From positions 1 through 64,000 of the forward strand of contig OZ025736.1 in NCBI GenBank assembly GCA_964019335.1: 64,000 bases of DNA, written 5' to 3'. A model generated the notes under the pieces. That model was not told where the DNA came from. It ran no database searches and was given only the letters and a program-made list of their open reading frames with translations. The stretch comes from Diplonema japonicum (lineage: Eukaryota > Euglenozoa > Diplonemea > Diplonemida > Diplonemidae). Made by a program: the position numbers and the translations under genes. Position 1 is the stretch's first letter, and each line of letters opens with the position of its first letter. Positions 51,901 through 61,508 of the stretch are shown piece by piece.

Positions 51901-53038
51901 TTAACAATGGTGGTGTCATGTGCCTGTCTATGATATCGGGGTGCGTGTCGTAGAATACCCCGCGGAGTGCGAACAGTGATGTTATAACCACACTAGCTGG
52001 GTGGTATTTCCATTGCGCGGTCCGTCTTGCCTGTGTTTCTAATGGCACAACGGGAATTTTATCATCCGGCATTTCGAGGACTGTGCCTACGTGATCTATT
52101 ACCGTTGGGGTTTTAGGTGTTCGTTTGTCGCGGGCCAACGCCATTTCCAAAGCTGATTTTTGAGTTGGTTGGGGTTGGCTTCTGCTTCTTGTGAAGCCTG
52201 GTGAGTCTTCACGTGTTGGGAGTGAGTATGTTGGAGATTCCGATCGTCTTGTTGGTTGCCCGCAACCTCTGCAGAAATTGTCGTCGCCCGCACAACCTCT
52301 TCCGCATGCTGTGCAGAAGAAGTCCGGCGAGGCTTCAACACTCCCAGCACGCGGCATTGAAACCGTTCGCTGATTCGCAAAAAAATTCGTGTCGTCGCGA
52401 AAAACCGGTATCCCGGGGTCGTTCGTTGGGGAAGGCATGGAAGCTCCTCTTCCTCGATATTGAACGGAAGCAGGAGGTGATATACTTCGCCGGGAAGGCC
52501 GTGTCACCGGGTTGCCGCTGCTTGGTGTGCCAATGTTTCTAATAGGGGTTCTGGATGGTAGAGCAGACTCACTTCGTGGGGACGGAGATGGACCAAGGGA
52601 ATTCAAGTCGATGATCATCCCAGAAGACATAACTTGTGGTGCCGAGACAGGGACAGGGACAGGGACAGGAACGGGTGTGTGTTTTGGAACCTGTTTTTCC
52701 TCTTCCTTCACAGGTGTCCCTTTGCCCCATTTTGACATCTGCGCTTCGAGTATCGAGCTGATCGATTCATGTGATACCTTCGTTCCCCGTGAGTGTGCGT
52801 CTATGTTTGGGGGGTCGTCTGGTTCATGGCGTACTGCAGCGGGTGTTCCTGGTGAGTTCAGAGGCAACATGTCACCATGTCCGCCCGTTGTCGGGGTCAT
52901 TGACCGAACAGGAGACATCCTTCGCAACCCGGTCCTCGAGACATTCATGGGGTCGGCCCGCCCGCCCCTCCCTTTTTTTTTTTTGTCTTCTCGCCTCCCA
53001 CCCCCTCTGTTATGATTTTTCGTTGGTGTTATTTTCAT
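48958..53038 (-). CDS. PH-domain protein with zinc ribbon, four exons; an intron carries a piggyBac
   Basis: Exons are 53038-51530, 51093-50977, 49124-49033 and 48976-48958, totalling 1,737 nt or 578 aa. All introns are GT-AG: 436, 1,852 and 56 nt. The N-terminal half is Ser/Pro/Arg-rich and disordered, with a (PV)n run from a 6-bp repeat (about 52645-52672). A zinc ribbon (FFCTACGRGC ... FCRGCGQP, residues 241-260) follows. A PH domain spans about 380-530; its final helix is supplied by exon 2 (DDVYHTWVHSLSLIR), which independently supports the splice. Exon 3 adds TNQMHALTDTEKK ... SSGRTASP and exon 4 ends RSSAQR-stop. PH domains bind phosphoinositides or proteins, so membrane or cytoskeletal anchoring is likely. 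The start could also be the DPMNVS methionine. Confidence 0.85.
49142..50925 (-). mobile_element. piggyBac element with matching ITRs, 1,784 bp
   Basis: The ends are inverted repeats: CCCCTAAACGCCCG at the left and CGGGCGTTTAGGGG at the right. Each is flanked by TTAA (49138-49141 and 50926-50929), the piggyBac target duplication. The minus strand holds transposase fragments: an N-terminal part (50562-50302: YKIWLGLVLLMGLRSAPNMK), a DDE part (50262-50074: LSVDDSVIPTTIKVMAPRK) and a C-terminal part with the Cys-rich domain (49988-49415: CPCCKTPLCKTCF). Stops and frame breaks separate them, so this copy cannot make a full transposase. It lies wholly inside intron 2 of the PH-domain gene. Confidence 0.93.
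49415..50562 (-). pseudogene. Broken piggyBac transposase
   Basis: The DDE_Tnp_1_7-type sequence is split into at least three frames with stops, the first after KMSKPIR. Residues characteristic of the family remain: the SVDD acidic pair, and the C-terminal C-x2-C...C-x2-C finger used for end binding. The middle and C-terminal parts read best but are not joined in one frame. Confidence 0.8.
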
Positions 53039-53223
53039 TTTTTCTTCGGCAAAGAAAAAAAAAAAAAAAAAGAGAAAAGATGTAAAAAAAAAAGGGGAGA
53101 AAAAGGAGGGGGGTGAAAACATGTTTACAGTCTAGAATGGGTTTTTTTTTTTTTTTTTTCCTTCCTCTTTTCTTTCAGAAAATGAAAAAGGCACGGTCTA
53201 GTTTTTTTTTTTTTTTTTTTTTT

Positions 53224-54015
53224 TTAGAACTCGCGGTTGGTCACCAAAGCGTGGAAGGCTGCTTGTTTCACGATCACGGGACCGAAACGTTCAATCCTGG
53301 CGATGAGGGCTTTTCTCGACCCCATCCCGGAGAGCCCGCGTGCGACGAGGAAGCTGGACAAGCTCTCTGTGGCCACGGTGTCCAGCTTCCCAGCTTGAAA
53401 GGCAGCCTCCACAGAAAGCGTTGCTTTGGACCCCTTGTTTTTTTTAACTGTTTTTTTTTTGGAGGGGGTTGCGGAGCGAGTGGGTTCCAAGGAAGGCCTT
53501 CTAAGAGAACGGGAAGTGGGTTCCACGCTCTTCTTCGGCTTGGACCGTCTGGGGATGGTTTCGTGAACATCTTCAATTTTTTCAGGGCTGTCGAACACCG
53601 TATCGTAGAACGGAACACGCAAGAGATCTTCAGAGGGACAGGCGTGGTCCACCCCATGCTCTACAGAAGCGGGGGAATCAATTTGGGGGTAGCCGTATCC
53701 ACAGATTTCTTCAGCACAGTTTCGCTCTTCTGAAGCCCGCCTCAGTTCCTTAAAAGCGGGTCCCTCTGACCCGCTGCGTGCGTCTGTGATCTCCAAATCC
53801 AGTAGTGCGTCCTCCCGCATCAGTGAGAGCCTCATGGCGCCTGGGAGCACCACACCCTCATGCATCGCCACCACCCTCCCATCCACCAGCCTCATGTCCT
53901 TTTCACACTGAACTGTAAGATCATCAATACACAATGCTACCTTTCTCTTCCCCATTACATTTATCGGGACCGCACTTCCGTCATCTGTCTTCACCCATAC
54001 AACTACATCGTGCAT
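53224..54015 (-). CDS. SAP-domain protein with ubiquitin-like N-terminus
   Basis: 263 aa starting MHDVVVWVKTDDG. Residues 1-75 have the spacing of a beta-grasp or ubiquitin-like domain (VWVKTDDG ... RLVDGRVV ... GAMRLSLMRED). A linker contains a basic Pro/Ser segment (KKSVEPTSRSLRRP). Residues about 215-250 match a SAP motif (LSSFLVARGLSGMGSRKALI), which binds AT-rich DNA or chromatin. It may tether modified complexes to DNA, as inferred from the domains only. The neighbouring LIM-like gene has a similar N-terminal module, suggesting shared ancestry or domain shuffling. The ubiquitin-like call is weak; the SAP call is better. Confidence 0.65.
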   Translation of the reverse strand: MHDVVVWVKTDDGSAVPINVMGKRKVALCIDDLTVQCEKDMRLVDGRVVAMHEGVVLPGAMRLSLMREDALLDLEITDARSGSEGPAFKELRRASEERNCAEEICGYGYPQIDSPASVEHGVDHACPSEDLLRVPFYDTVFDSPEKIEDVHETIPRRSKPKKSVEPTSRSLRRPSLEPTRSATPSKKKTVKKNKGSKATLSVEAAFQAGKLDTVATESLSSFLVARGLSGMGSRKALIARIERFGPVIVKQAAFHALVTNREF

Positions 54016-54424
54016 GTTTCTTCTTCTTTTTTTTTTTTTTTTTTTGCTGGGGGAGGTTTTTTTTTTTTTAAAGTTTGAAAAAAGGTTTTTGCGTGTAAAA
54101 AAGAAGGGGGGGGGTGAGGGGGAGTGGGTGAAAATATAGTACTACACATGTAAGGCGAAGAAAGAAGTAAAAAAAAGGGGGGGGGGGAAACGAAAAATAT
54201 GCGGAAAGGAAAACCCCTGGAAGGGGAGCAGGGGTATTCCTCTTTTTTTTTTTCACAAAGCAAGCAAGCATAAAAAAAAAAAAACTGAGAGAGAGTGCAA
54301 ATTTCTTTTTGGGGGGAATAATAAAGAACATAAAAAAATTGGGGGGGGTAAGAAAAAATCTACTGCACAAAAATGGAAAGAAAAAAAAAAATACAATAAA
54401 AAAAAAATTTTTTTTTCCCCCGTC
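54016..54424. other. Homopolymer spacer
   Basis: A, T and G runs with no gene visible. Confidence 0.75.
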
Positions 54425-55504
54425 CTACCCAGAAGTTGTGGCCCACCTGACGCTGCTGCCAGCTCCATGAACAGGCATTGTACCCTCAACAGGCCGCCAC
54501 TGAGTGGCAGATGGAACGTACTGGGCTTGTTGCACAGGAGTAGGGGCGGCCCATGGGGCGTGGCCTGTCTGACCTTGCTTGAACCCTGCAACACAAGAAG
54601 GGTGCAACTGACACGTAGATTTGTTGTGGTCAAAGTCCCCCGTGAGCACGGTGATGCCGTCTAGCATCGGCTGCCGACAGAAATCGCATTTCAAGGCATG
54701 CGCGTTGCTGTACTGAAACTCACACTGGGGGTGCAGGTCGGCCTTGTGTTGAAACCCAGGAAGCTTCAAAGACACCTTCGTCCCCTCAATAACCCCTTTA
54801 CAATGCGCACAAGAAAACCCGGTACTAGTAGAAATCGGGGGATATTCATTATATGTTGAACCGGGACCCTGCACCATTTGGAAAGACGAGGGATGAAGGT
54901 GCGCTCGCCTCCCAGGGGGGAAATCTTGAGAAGGCGTTTTCTTGTATGAATCCACACACTGCGGGTGCAGATTTATCGTCCCGAAATCGCCAGTCAAAGT
55001 GGTCAGTCTGTCAAGGATGAGATCACCGCAGTAATTACACGAAATAGCGTTTTGACGCTCGTACTCAAGCTCGCAGTCAGGATGAAGATCGACAGGGGAA
55101 GATCTCCCTGGGAGAGTGAGAACGACTTTGAGGCCGAGGATGGGTTGATGACATCTTGCGCATGTGTGTTGAGGGGCCATGCCCAAGGGTCCTGAGTGGC
55201 TGGGCTCGCTTGGAGTTTGTTGTATTTGCAGTTGATGGGGAGCTGAATGCATGGATTGTGTTGATCCTCTTTCACCTATCACCAAGCTTCTGTTCTCGAA
55301 GTTTATTGCGGGTTCCTTGTTGGAAACGACCCGTCCGTCCACCATAGCCTGCAGGCCCCCAGCTGCCCTCCCCATACCCCCCTCAAAGACCAGCATCGAG
55401 CTCGCTTTCTCAAGAACATCACTCACATGCCCGTCCTTTCCCACTACTACTTTCATTTCCGCATGTTCAGGGTCGTGTCTTCGTCTTATCCATATTGTCG
55501 CCAT
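54425..55504 (-). CDS. LIM-like zinc protein, two tandem double-finger units
   Basis: 359 aa. An N-terminal module of about 80 residues (ATIWIRRRH ... LQAMVDGRVV ... RSLVIGE) is beta-rich. Four zinc units follow, each CxxC-x(about 20)-LHPxC, at about 114, 143, 228 and 258. Paired, they form two LIM-like domains. The second zinc of each has a C-C-H-C ligand set (CNYCGDL ... NLHPQC) rather than the usual all-Cys ending. LIM domains mediate protein contacts, often with actin or nuclear partners. The C-terminus is Gln/Pro-rich. The ATG has a near-adjacent A-run. Function is inferred from domains only. Confidence 0.75.
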   Translation of the reverse strand: MATIWIRRRHDPEHAEMKVVVGKDGHVSDVLEKASSMLVFEGGMGRAAGGLQAMVDGRVVSNKEPAINFENRSLVIGERGSTQSMHSAPHQLQIQQTPSEPSHSGPLGMAPQHTCARCHQPILGLKVVLTLPGRSSPVDLHPDCELEYERQNAISCNYCGDLILDRLTTLTGDFGTINLHPQCVDSYKKTPSQDFPPGRRAHLHPSSFQMVQGPGSTYNEYPPISTSTGFSCAHCKGVIEGTKVSLKLPGFQHKADLHPQCEFQYSNAHALKCDFCRQPMLDGITVLTGDFDHNKSTCQLHPSCVAGFKQGQTGHAPWAAPTPVQQAQYVPSATQWRPVEGTMPVHGAGSSVRWATTSG

Positions 55505-56146
55505 ATTTTTTTTTTATTTTTATTTTATTTTTTTTTTTTTTTTGGTTGGATTCTTGACGGCCATTAGAAGGTCTCATTTGAAGGATGGCGCTACTCGCGT
55601 CACGGGACAAGGAAGGCTATTCAAAGGAAACACCGAACAACGTATTTAGAAATGAGACCGCTAGACGACCTGGAAGATGTGGGTGGACCATTCATGGAGA
55701 CTTTACTAGACTCGGGCTTCTCGGCTTCAGGTTGCATGTCTTGACGCAGATTATCCTACCCACATCAATGGTAGACTTGGAGGGAGAGAAAAAGAAGAAG
55801 AAGAAAAGAGTGGGGCGGGGGGAGGAGAAAGAAAACTAACAACAACAGCGAGGAGAGCAAGATGAGAACAAAAAAAAAAAATTACTAAAAAAGAAAAAAA
55901 AAACAACAACAGCGCAGGAGGGGTGGGGAAAAAAACTCAAACTCAAAGTACAAGTTCCCCTGCTGGAGGGCCGCTCTATGAGAACAAGAAGAAAAAAAAG
56001 TAAACTACACCCCCCACCTCCCAAAAGAAAGAGAGGGAAAAAAAAAAAAGAAACAAACTAAGAGAAAACGAAAATATAAAATTCGATACAGTTTGCAGTG
56101 TGCAGGAGAGGGGGAGGGTTTCACTGTTATTATAAAAAAGATTATA
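55505..56146. other. Spacer with an inverted-repeat island
   Basis: A non-homopolymer island at 55555-55775 carries GGTCTCATTT at 55570-55579 and its exact inverse AAATGAGACC at 55650-55659. No convincing ORF is visible; it may be a small ncRNA or fold-back element. The rest is A-rich. Confidence 0.5.
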
Positions 56147-56150
56147 TTAA

Positions 56151-57131
56151 CCCTTATCAGCCCAGGGGGAGTTGAATTGATTTTTGGATTTTCCCGATTA
56201 TGGTCCCTTGTTGGCATGGGTCGGACATGCTGAAGTCTTGAGGTTATGTCTTGGTTCGGGGTACGCATTTGAAAGATATTTGAAATCTGCGTTCATTCCA
56301 CTAAAGATATTGTGATCTCGATTAATAAGAAGCCAATGTTCGGGGGGGTCATGAGTAGGTGGCCCCACAACAGTGATTTCAGCCTTACCAGCACTCAGAA
56401 ATCTTCCCATTCAGGCTTGTCCTGTGGCTATTCTACGTTCGTCGGGACAAACTGACGGAGGGGTGGTCCACTGACAAATTTTGTTCAGGGGTCAGAGCCT
56501 TCACCCATTTCCCTTTCACGAGATCGATGAACGGGCGGATCAGGCGCAGCTTGTTGGTTTCTCTGGCAGCAGGATTGGCAAGGTGCAGGTACCGCAGGAT
56601 CACTTTGAACCGCTTCTTCGACATTTCCGACCAATAGTCGGTCAAATCCCCCTTGATAAAGGCTGCTTCTTCCCCTTCCTCCTCCTCTTCCTCTTCCCCC
56701 TGTTCTTCATCATACTCCTCGTCAGAAATAGAGATTCACCAGACTCCTCGTCAGATACGGGTGCCTAGTCACCGGCAAACAGGTCTAAAAAGCCTAAATG
56801 AGGCTGGGGGCTGTCCCCAATACGTTCGTTGTGTGCTGGCTTGTTGATTTTGATAAGGACCTGCGAGTGACTCAAAAAGAAATTCATAGGGAAAAATTCT
56901 AGAGAAAATCAGGAAAATACCCATATTTTGGGTGTCACCCAGTGTCTCGGTACCCCGTTCTGGGTTGAAGCTATGAAGTTTCAGATGGATACAAATAGCG
57001 CATTTAACGCAGATTTTCCAAATCTTTCCATTCCATTTTTTTTTCATGGAAACCGGTAAGACTCAGGTTTGGATGGACACAGGGAACAACACCCCCATTA
57101 ACGACTCATATATGAGTTGGGCGGATAAGGG
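56151..57131 (-). mobile_element. Second piggyBac family, 981-bp internally deleted copy
   Basis: TTAA CCCTTATCAGCCCA at the left and TGGGCGGATAAGGG TTAA at the right form ITRs with a TTAA duplication (56147-56150, 57132-57135). The ends differ from the 49142 element. The minus strand retains an acidic leader (EEYDEEQGEEEEEEEG) and the N-terminal transposase region (TDYWSEMSKKRFKVILRYLH ... LSVDH), but the catalytic middle and the C-terminal finger are missing or scrambled. It is non-autonomous. Confidence 0.85.
56433..56760 (-). pseudogene. piggyBac transposase N-terminal fragment
   Basis: The readable block includes DYWSEMSKKRFKVILRYLH and LVKGKWVKALTPEQ, standard piggyBac N-terminal features, ending near SVDHPSV before divergence. 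It follows an acidic leader. Confidence 0.7.
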
Positions 57132-57135
57132 TTAA

Positions 57136-57479
57136 AAAAAAGGAAAAATATAGTGACGGGAAAGAGAGAGAAATAGGCAAGGTCTTTTTGGTGCGTTTTC
57201 TTATAAAATATTCCTTTTTTTTTTTTGCAGAAATATAAATAAATAAAGGTAGATAAAAACCTGAAACTCGTTAAGTGTGCGATGGATCCTAGAGCTAAGA
57301 TACAATATAAAGAATATTCTAGTGCGCCCCCAGCACGGAGTTATCAACACAACAAGGAAATCAGGGATGGGGAGAAAAGAAAAAACTATTCATTTGCAAA
57401 AACGTAAGCAAACTGAAAACAGTGTAATTATGAAAAAGGGGGGGGGGGGTAACTTTTTTATTTAGGTATAAAACAAATA
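57136..57479. other. Spacer before SINE-like copy B
   Basis: AT-rich, with a G-run at 57438-57449. No gene is visible. Confidence 0.65.
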
Positions 57480-57792
57480 TATGAGTTAAAGGAGGCCGGT
57501 GTTGGCGGCGCCCTGCACAAGAACTGTCTACTTGATTACAGGGGGCGCGCCGCGGCCGAGTTGTAGCTTCTTCTGCGTTCCGCGTCGTGTCCTTAATGCG
57601 TGCGGTGTACAGCTCAACCCCAGCCGGTGCGTCCCGGGTAACCAAGATTCTGCGCTCGTGCAGTTTGCTGCCTGTTCGTCACCCTGAGCATCTGCATTAT
57701 GTTCTTCCACTTGGGCGCTACCGGTGATGACCGACGAGGAGGTCAACAGCGAACAACACATCTGATCTTTTTCTTATATTTTCATGTTATCC
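57480..57792 (-). repeat. SINE-like repeat, copy B (313 bp)
   Basis: It is nearly identical to copy A at 48353 but has 8 extra bases in the middle (TTAATGCGTGCGG region). AAACAAAT occurs just before (57471-57478) and shortly after (57801-57808), a candidate 8-bp target duplication. That fits retroposition or an unknown DNA element. There is no convincing ORF. Confidence 0.7.
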
Positions 57793-58100
57793 CCACCACC
57801 AAACAAATGAATAGATCTTTTGTTTTTTTTTTTCTTCTTTTTTTTTTGGTAAACACACACAACAAAGTGTTTCTGTATAAAAAATAAACACACTCCCCCG
57901 AGGTAATAGACTACTTAGAAAAAATAAACTAAAAGAAAAAAAAAGAAACACACTTCTCATCAGGGGGAACTGTAAAAATAAATTTTGTTGCCGATATTTT
58001 TTTTCTTTTTGTTTGTATTTTTTTTTTTTTTTTTGCACTATCAAATCATACAAGGTACTACTGAAAGGACTGGGAAAAAAAAAAAAAAAAAAAAAAAAAA

Positions 58101-58165
58101 AACTAGGGTACTGTGGAACAACTCAAGAAAAAAAAAGAGGGGAAAACTAGGGTACTGTGGAACAA
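58101..58165. repeat. Short direct repeat, 21 bp twice
   Basis: AACTAGGGTACTGTGGAACA, then A, at 58101-58121 repeats at 58145-58165, separated by a purine-rich spacer. A 13-bp core (TACTGTGGAACAA) also occurs at about 24207 in the long-TIR element. Confidence 0.6.
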
Positions 58166-58208
58166 AGGGGGGAAGGACGGGAGAGATCTATTTGACGACC
58201 AAAGTGGC

Positions 58209-58246
<38 letters not shown>

Positions 58247-58641
58247 GGATTTACAATCCGCAACCACACTTAACTTTACCAGTAGATAGGGCGGTACTTT
58301 TAACCGCCGTTTTCTTGACCTGCGTTACGATAGTTATATTTACGTACGAGTGTGGGGAAAAATACTATTTTTTCTCCCTTTCTTTTATTTAATACAGCTA
58401 ATAAAAAATAAGAATGAAATTCCGGTGGGGGGGTGAGTGCGGGAGCTTTTTTTTTTTTTTTTTTTTTTTTGGAGAAAGATGGCAGTGTTTGGCCTGGATT
58501 CACTACCTGTTTCATACCTGCAATGCTATCCCAGTAAACAGGGAGGGTGAACTGGTAAGGGTAACCCAGTTTTGATTTGAGAAAAAAAAACAAAAAAAGT
58601 TGTCACTTGTTTTGGTGTTGAGGGGAAGGAAAGTATTATAA

Positions 58642-59832
58642 CCCCTAAACGCCCGCGCGGACGTTTTTGTCCTTATTTCAAAATTTGCTTTTTCGCTAAG
58701 TACTTTTTTTTGAACACGGCCCCTGGACTTCAAAATATGGCATTGTTGCGCGGTTTATTTTGTCTCGGAACTACATTTTGCGTTAAAAAGAAAAAAAAAA
58801 AAAAAAAAAAAAGAGACATTTAAAAGTTTTGTTTTAATTGAAACCGGCAGGGTTGGCTTAAAATGAAATCAGATGGTCAAAATAGCAGCGAAAACGTGAG
58901 TCCCCCCCGACTGGTCAGATAAAGAAGAAAAAGACGATGAGGCGGTCAAAGAGGGGCCGGAAACGATGCTTGGGTGGGAGAAATACTCCCAAAGGCCCGA
59001 AACATATCATTTCCGTGAAAAGGTGGGCTCAGGACACCTCTAGGTGGAGGGGCCTATGAGGAGGGTGTTTTTAATCTTTTTTTTTTTACACACGCGGTCC
59101 TTGAGCTCATAGTTTCTTCCACGAACGGTCGTTTCGGTTCAAAAAAACAGCGGAATCTGAATCTTTCCATCCCAGAGTACAAAATTTGGCTTGGGTTGGT
59201 CCTGTTAATGGGGTTACGCTCGGCACCGAATACGAAGAGCTACTGGACAACAAATTCTAATTTAACCATCCCGGCTTTTGAGAAAATGAGGAAACCGATT
59301 CGTTGACACACAGCGCCGACCTTTGACAACCTGGAAACATCAGTAAGGCCTGAAACTGCACCTCATGCGTAGGCCTGGGTGCGGGAAGAAGGTGCAAACG
59401 TGGTGCCCCTGTTGCAAAACCCGCTTATGCAAAACGTGTTTTTTACCCTTGCATGCTACCCCAGCTGGAAAAAAAACTCGCAAGTTGCTTTTTTCATCCC
59501 ACAGCCCCAAAAAGTCTCCAGACTGACCTCAATCCTAGAGTTCAGGGCACCAAATAGGGCTGAATGCTGCCCTATTTAGCCCAGCCATAACTCCACGGAC
59601 CCCTCACGACAAGACCCCCCAAAATCGGACATAAAAAGTACCCCCTCAACCCCCCTCTTACACACATAGTTAAGTGTTCTCATCTGAATCTGGCACCTGG
59701 AATTGAAAATTTTAGTACCGTTTACCCTTTCCTTGCACCTTCCTATGGTTGCATGCTGCCCTTTTTTTTTGAGTATTCAAAGCAACAACGAAAATGGGGG
59801 GGTACCGTAGATAGGCTCTGGGCGTTTAGGGG
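58642..59832 (+). mobile_element. Deleted copy of the 49142 piggyBac, inverted, 1,191 bp
   Basis: The ITRs CCCCTAAACGCCCG and GGGCGTTTAGGGG match the 49142 element, but the flanking duplication is ATAA (58638-58641 and 59833-59836), not TTAA. Aligned to the larger copy it lacks about 0.6 kb, corresponding to roughly 49600-50240 (the DDE core), and so is non-autonomous. It also contains a 31-bp A-rich insertion (58789-58819) absent from the other copy. Transposase remnants of the N- and C-terminal parts are readable on the plus strand. Confidence 0.9.
58789..58819. repeat. 31-bp A-rich insertion with TTAAAA duplication
   Basis: The 49142 copy reads CGTTAAAAGTTTT here; this copy reads CG-TTAAAA, then AG, about 22 A, GAGACAT, then TTAAAA-GTTTT. 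The 6-bp TTAAAA occurs on both sides of the inserted sequence. The string A(n)GAGACATTTAA also occurs at about 6116 and 16816. Confidence 0.65.
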
Positions 59833-59836
59833 ATAA

Positions 59837-59904
59837 AAAAAAAAAAAAAACCCCCCGATTTTATGAGATTTTTTTTTTTGGTTGTGTACTAAAAGAAAGG
59901 AATA

Positions 59905-59940
<36 letters not shown>

Positions 59941-60018
59941 CATTGTACCAAAAGCAACTTCGTGTGTAAAAATGCGGCATTTGGGTTGAACTCACGATGC
60001 AAAAAAAAAAAAAAGAGT
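59837..60018. other. A/T-run spacer downstream of the Pumilio gene
   Basis: A-runs (the longest 31 A at 59909-59939) with no gene. Confidence 0.7.
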
Positions 60019-61431
60019 TCACCGTCTTTTAAAACCCAGAGCAGTTCGCCTCTTGTCCATCTTTTCAATGACGTGTTTCCCGTACGGAACGCATGTGACC
60101 TTCATCGTATTCTCCCCAATAGCACAGAGAATGACTTGAAGCTGCACCGGCGTGCAACTTTCCAGAATCTTTTGGACCACATAGTTCCCATAATTGTCCT
60201 TAACCATCGTCATCAAAGGTGGGTAGTCCCCCGTGACATATTCTTGTAAAATCGCATCACGCTCCTTTCTGTAGACATTCCACATAACTTCTACAACATT
60301 CGACGCATATTTGTGTACTGATAAGTACCAAAGGTGCCCTTTCGTGCTTTTTAAAATCACTTTTTTCGCGTGGTTATCACCATGCGTCACCAAATGCTGA
60401 GTCACGTAATTGCCGTACTGGTCCATTGAGAGTGGGATGAAATTGGACAGAAGCTCCTCGATGATTTTGGGAATGTGTTTTGTATCCGCCATGCAGACAG
60501 GAGATTCTAACAGCCGTTGCAGAACCCTGCACCCGTACGCGTGAGTTGCGAACGAACAAACGTTTCCTGCAAAGGCCTTTAGAACAAAGCCGACTTTTTC
60601 CGGGATGTGTTCGATGCACTTTTGTATCACGTGGTTCCCGTTCTGATCCTGAACGCATTTTGCGACGGTACCTTGCTGGGACAGCTCCGATGCGACCATT
60701 TCTCCGTACTCCTCAGGGATGCCTATTAAGCTTTGTTGGATGATACGGCACCCAAATGGGTTCAACGTGAGATCGAGTATCCGCCCGCGGAGTACCTCGT
60801 ACAGTTCGTTTCTCATTTCCCGCGTCCCGTTTTGGAAAAGCATTTGAAGTACATAGTTTCCGTACATGTGGTGGAGGAGCTTGTCGGCGGCCTTGACGAC
60901 CTCTGCGAAGATCACGTCGATGCAGCCGTTTTGAAGTTTCTTCTGAACCAGCCTCGACCCGTCTTGGTCCATCGCAAGCTGCACAACATTCCCAACCAGA
61001 TCGGACTTGTTTATCGCAGCACTGTCAAACCCGTGAGATCGGAAGTGATCCAGCGGTGCTGGTGCCCTCACCGAACACTCTTCAGTTGACACCAATGGTG
61101 GTAACGGGAGTAAACAAGGTTCCTCCACAGTACGTTCAACCACTGGCAGTGGGACCCATTGGGGTCGGGTCCGTGGTCGAGGATGGTGCCGGGGTTGTGG
61201 GGGAGTAACATGCCGCGGTGCCTCTACCATCGCATTCGCCACCATCTGTTGATGCTGGGCCTGTAACACATGTGAATATGGCAGGCCCCGCACATCAGGG
61301 CTTTGATTCTGGTATTGGTTTTGATAATACTGAGCTGCCTCGCGGAGAGCGTCGAACTGCTGCACGGCAAACCTCAGCTGCGCCAAGGCCGTTGAAGCTG
61401 GGAGCGGGTGTTTGTTTTTGTCATGTGACAT
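60019..61431 (-). CDS. Pumilio/PUF-family RNA-binding protein
   Basis: 470 aa. A disordered, Gln/Pro/His-rich N-terminus precedes eight PUF repeats (about residues 155-460). The base-reading triplets are, from repeat 1: S-R-Q, N-Y-Q, C-R-Q, N-H-Q, C-R-Q, N-Y-Q, S-N-E and N-Y-Q (for example DGSRLVQ, YGNYVLQ, YASNVVE). By the known PUF code, where repeat 8 reads the first base, this specifies UGUAUAUA, the classic Pumilio element in mRNA 3' UTRs. The protein should repress or stabilise target mRNAs in the cytoplasm, important where polycistronic transcription leaves most control post-transcriptional. A T-rich tract with TTTTTAG at 61464-61470 gives a 32-nt 5' UTR; the first ATG in the PUF frame after it was used. 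An out-of-frame upstream ATG lies in this leader. Confidence 0.95.
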   Translation of the reverse strand: MSHDKNKHPLPASTALAQLRFAVQQFDALREAAQYYQNQYQNQSPDVRGLPYSHVLQAQHQQMVANAMVEAPRHVTPPQPRHHPRPRTRPQWVPLPVVERTVEEPCLLPLPPLVSTEECSVRAPAPLDHFRSHGFDSAAINKSDLVGNVVQLAMDQDGSRLVQKKLQNGCIDVIFAEVVKAADKLLHHMYGNYVLQMLFQNGTREMRNELYEVLRGRILDLTLNPFGCRIIQQSLIGIPEEYGEMVASELSQQGTVAKCVQDQNGNHVIQKCIEHIPEKVGFVLKAFAGNVCSFATHAYGCRVLQRLLESPVCMADTKHIPKIIEELLSNFIPLSMDQYGNYVTQHLVTHGDNHAKKVILKSTKGHLWYLSVHKYASNVVEVMWNVYRKERDAILQEYVTGDYPPLMTMVKDNYGNYVVQKILESCTPVQLQVILCAIGENTMKVTCVPYGKHVIEKMDKRRTALGFKRR

Positions 61432-61508
61432 ATACCCTCCCTCCTCCCAACTGTCATGACTGACTAAAAAGAAAATGGCCAAAAAAAAAACTTTTTTCTT
61501 TTCCTTTC

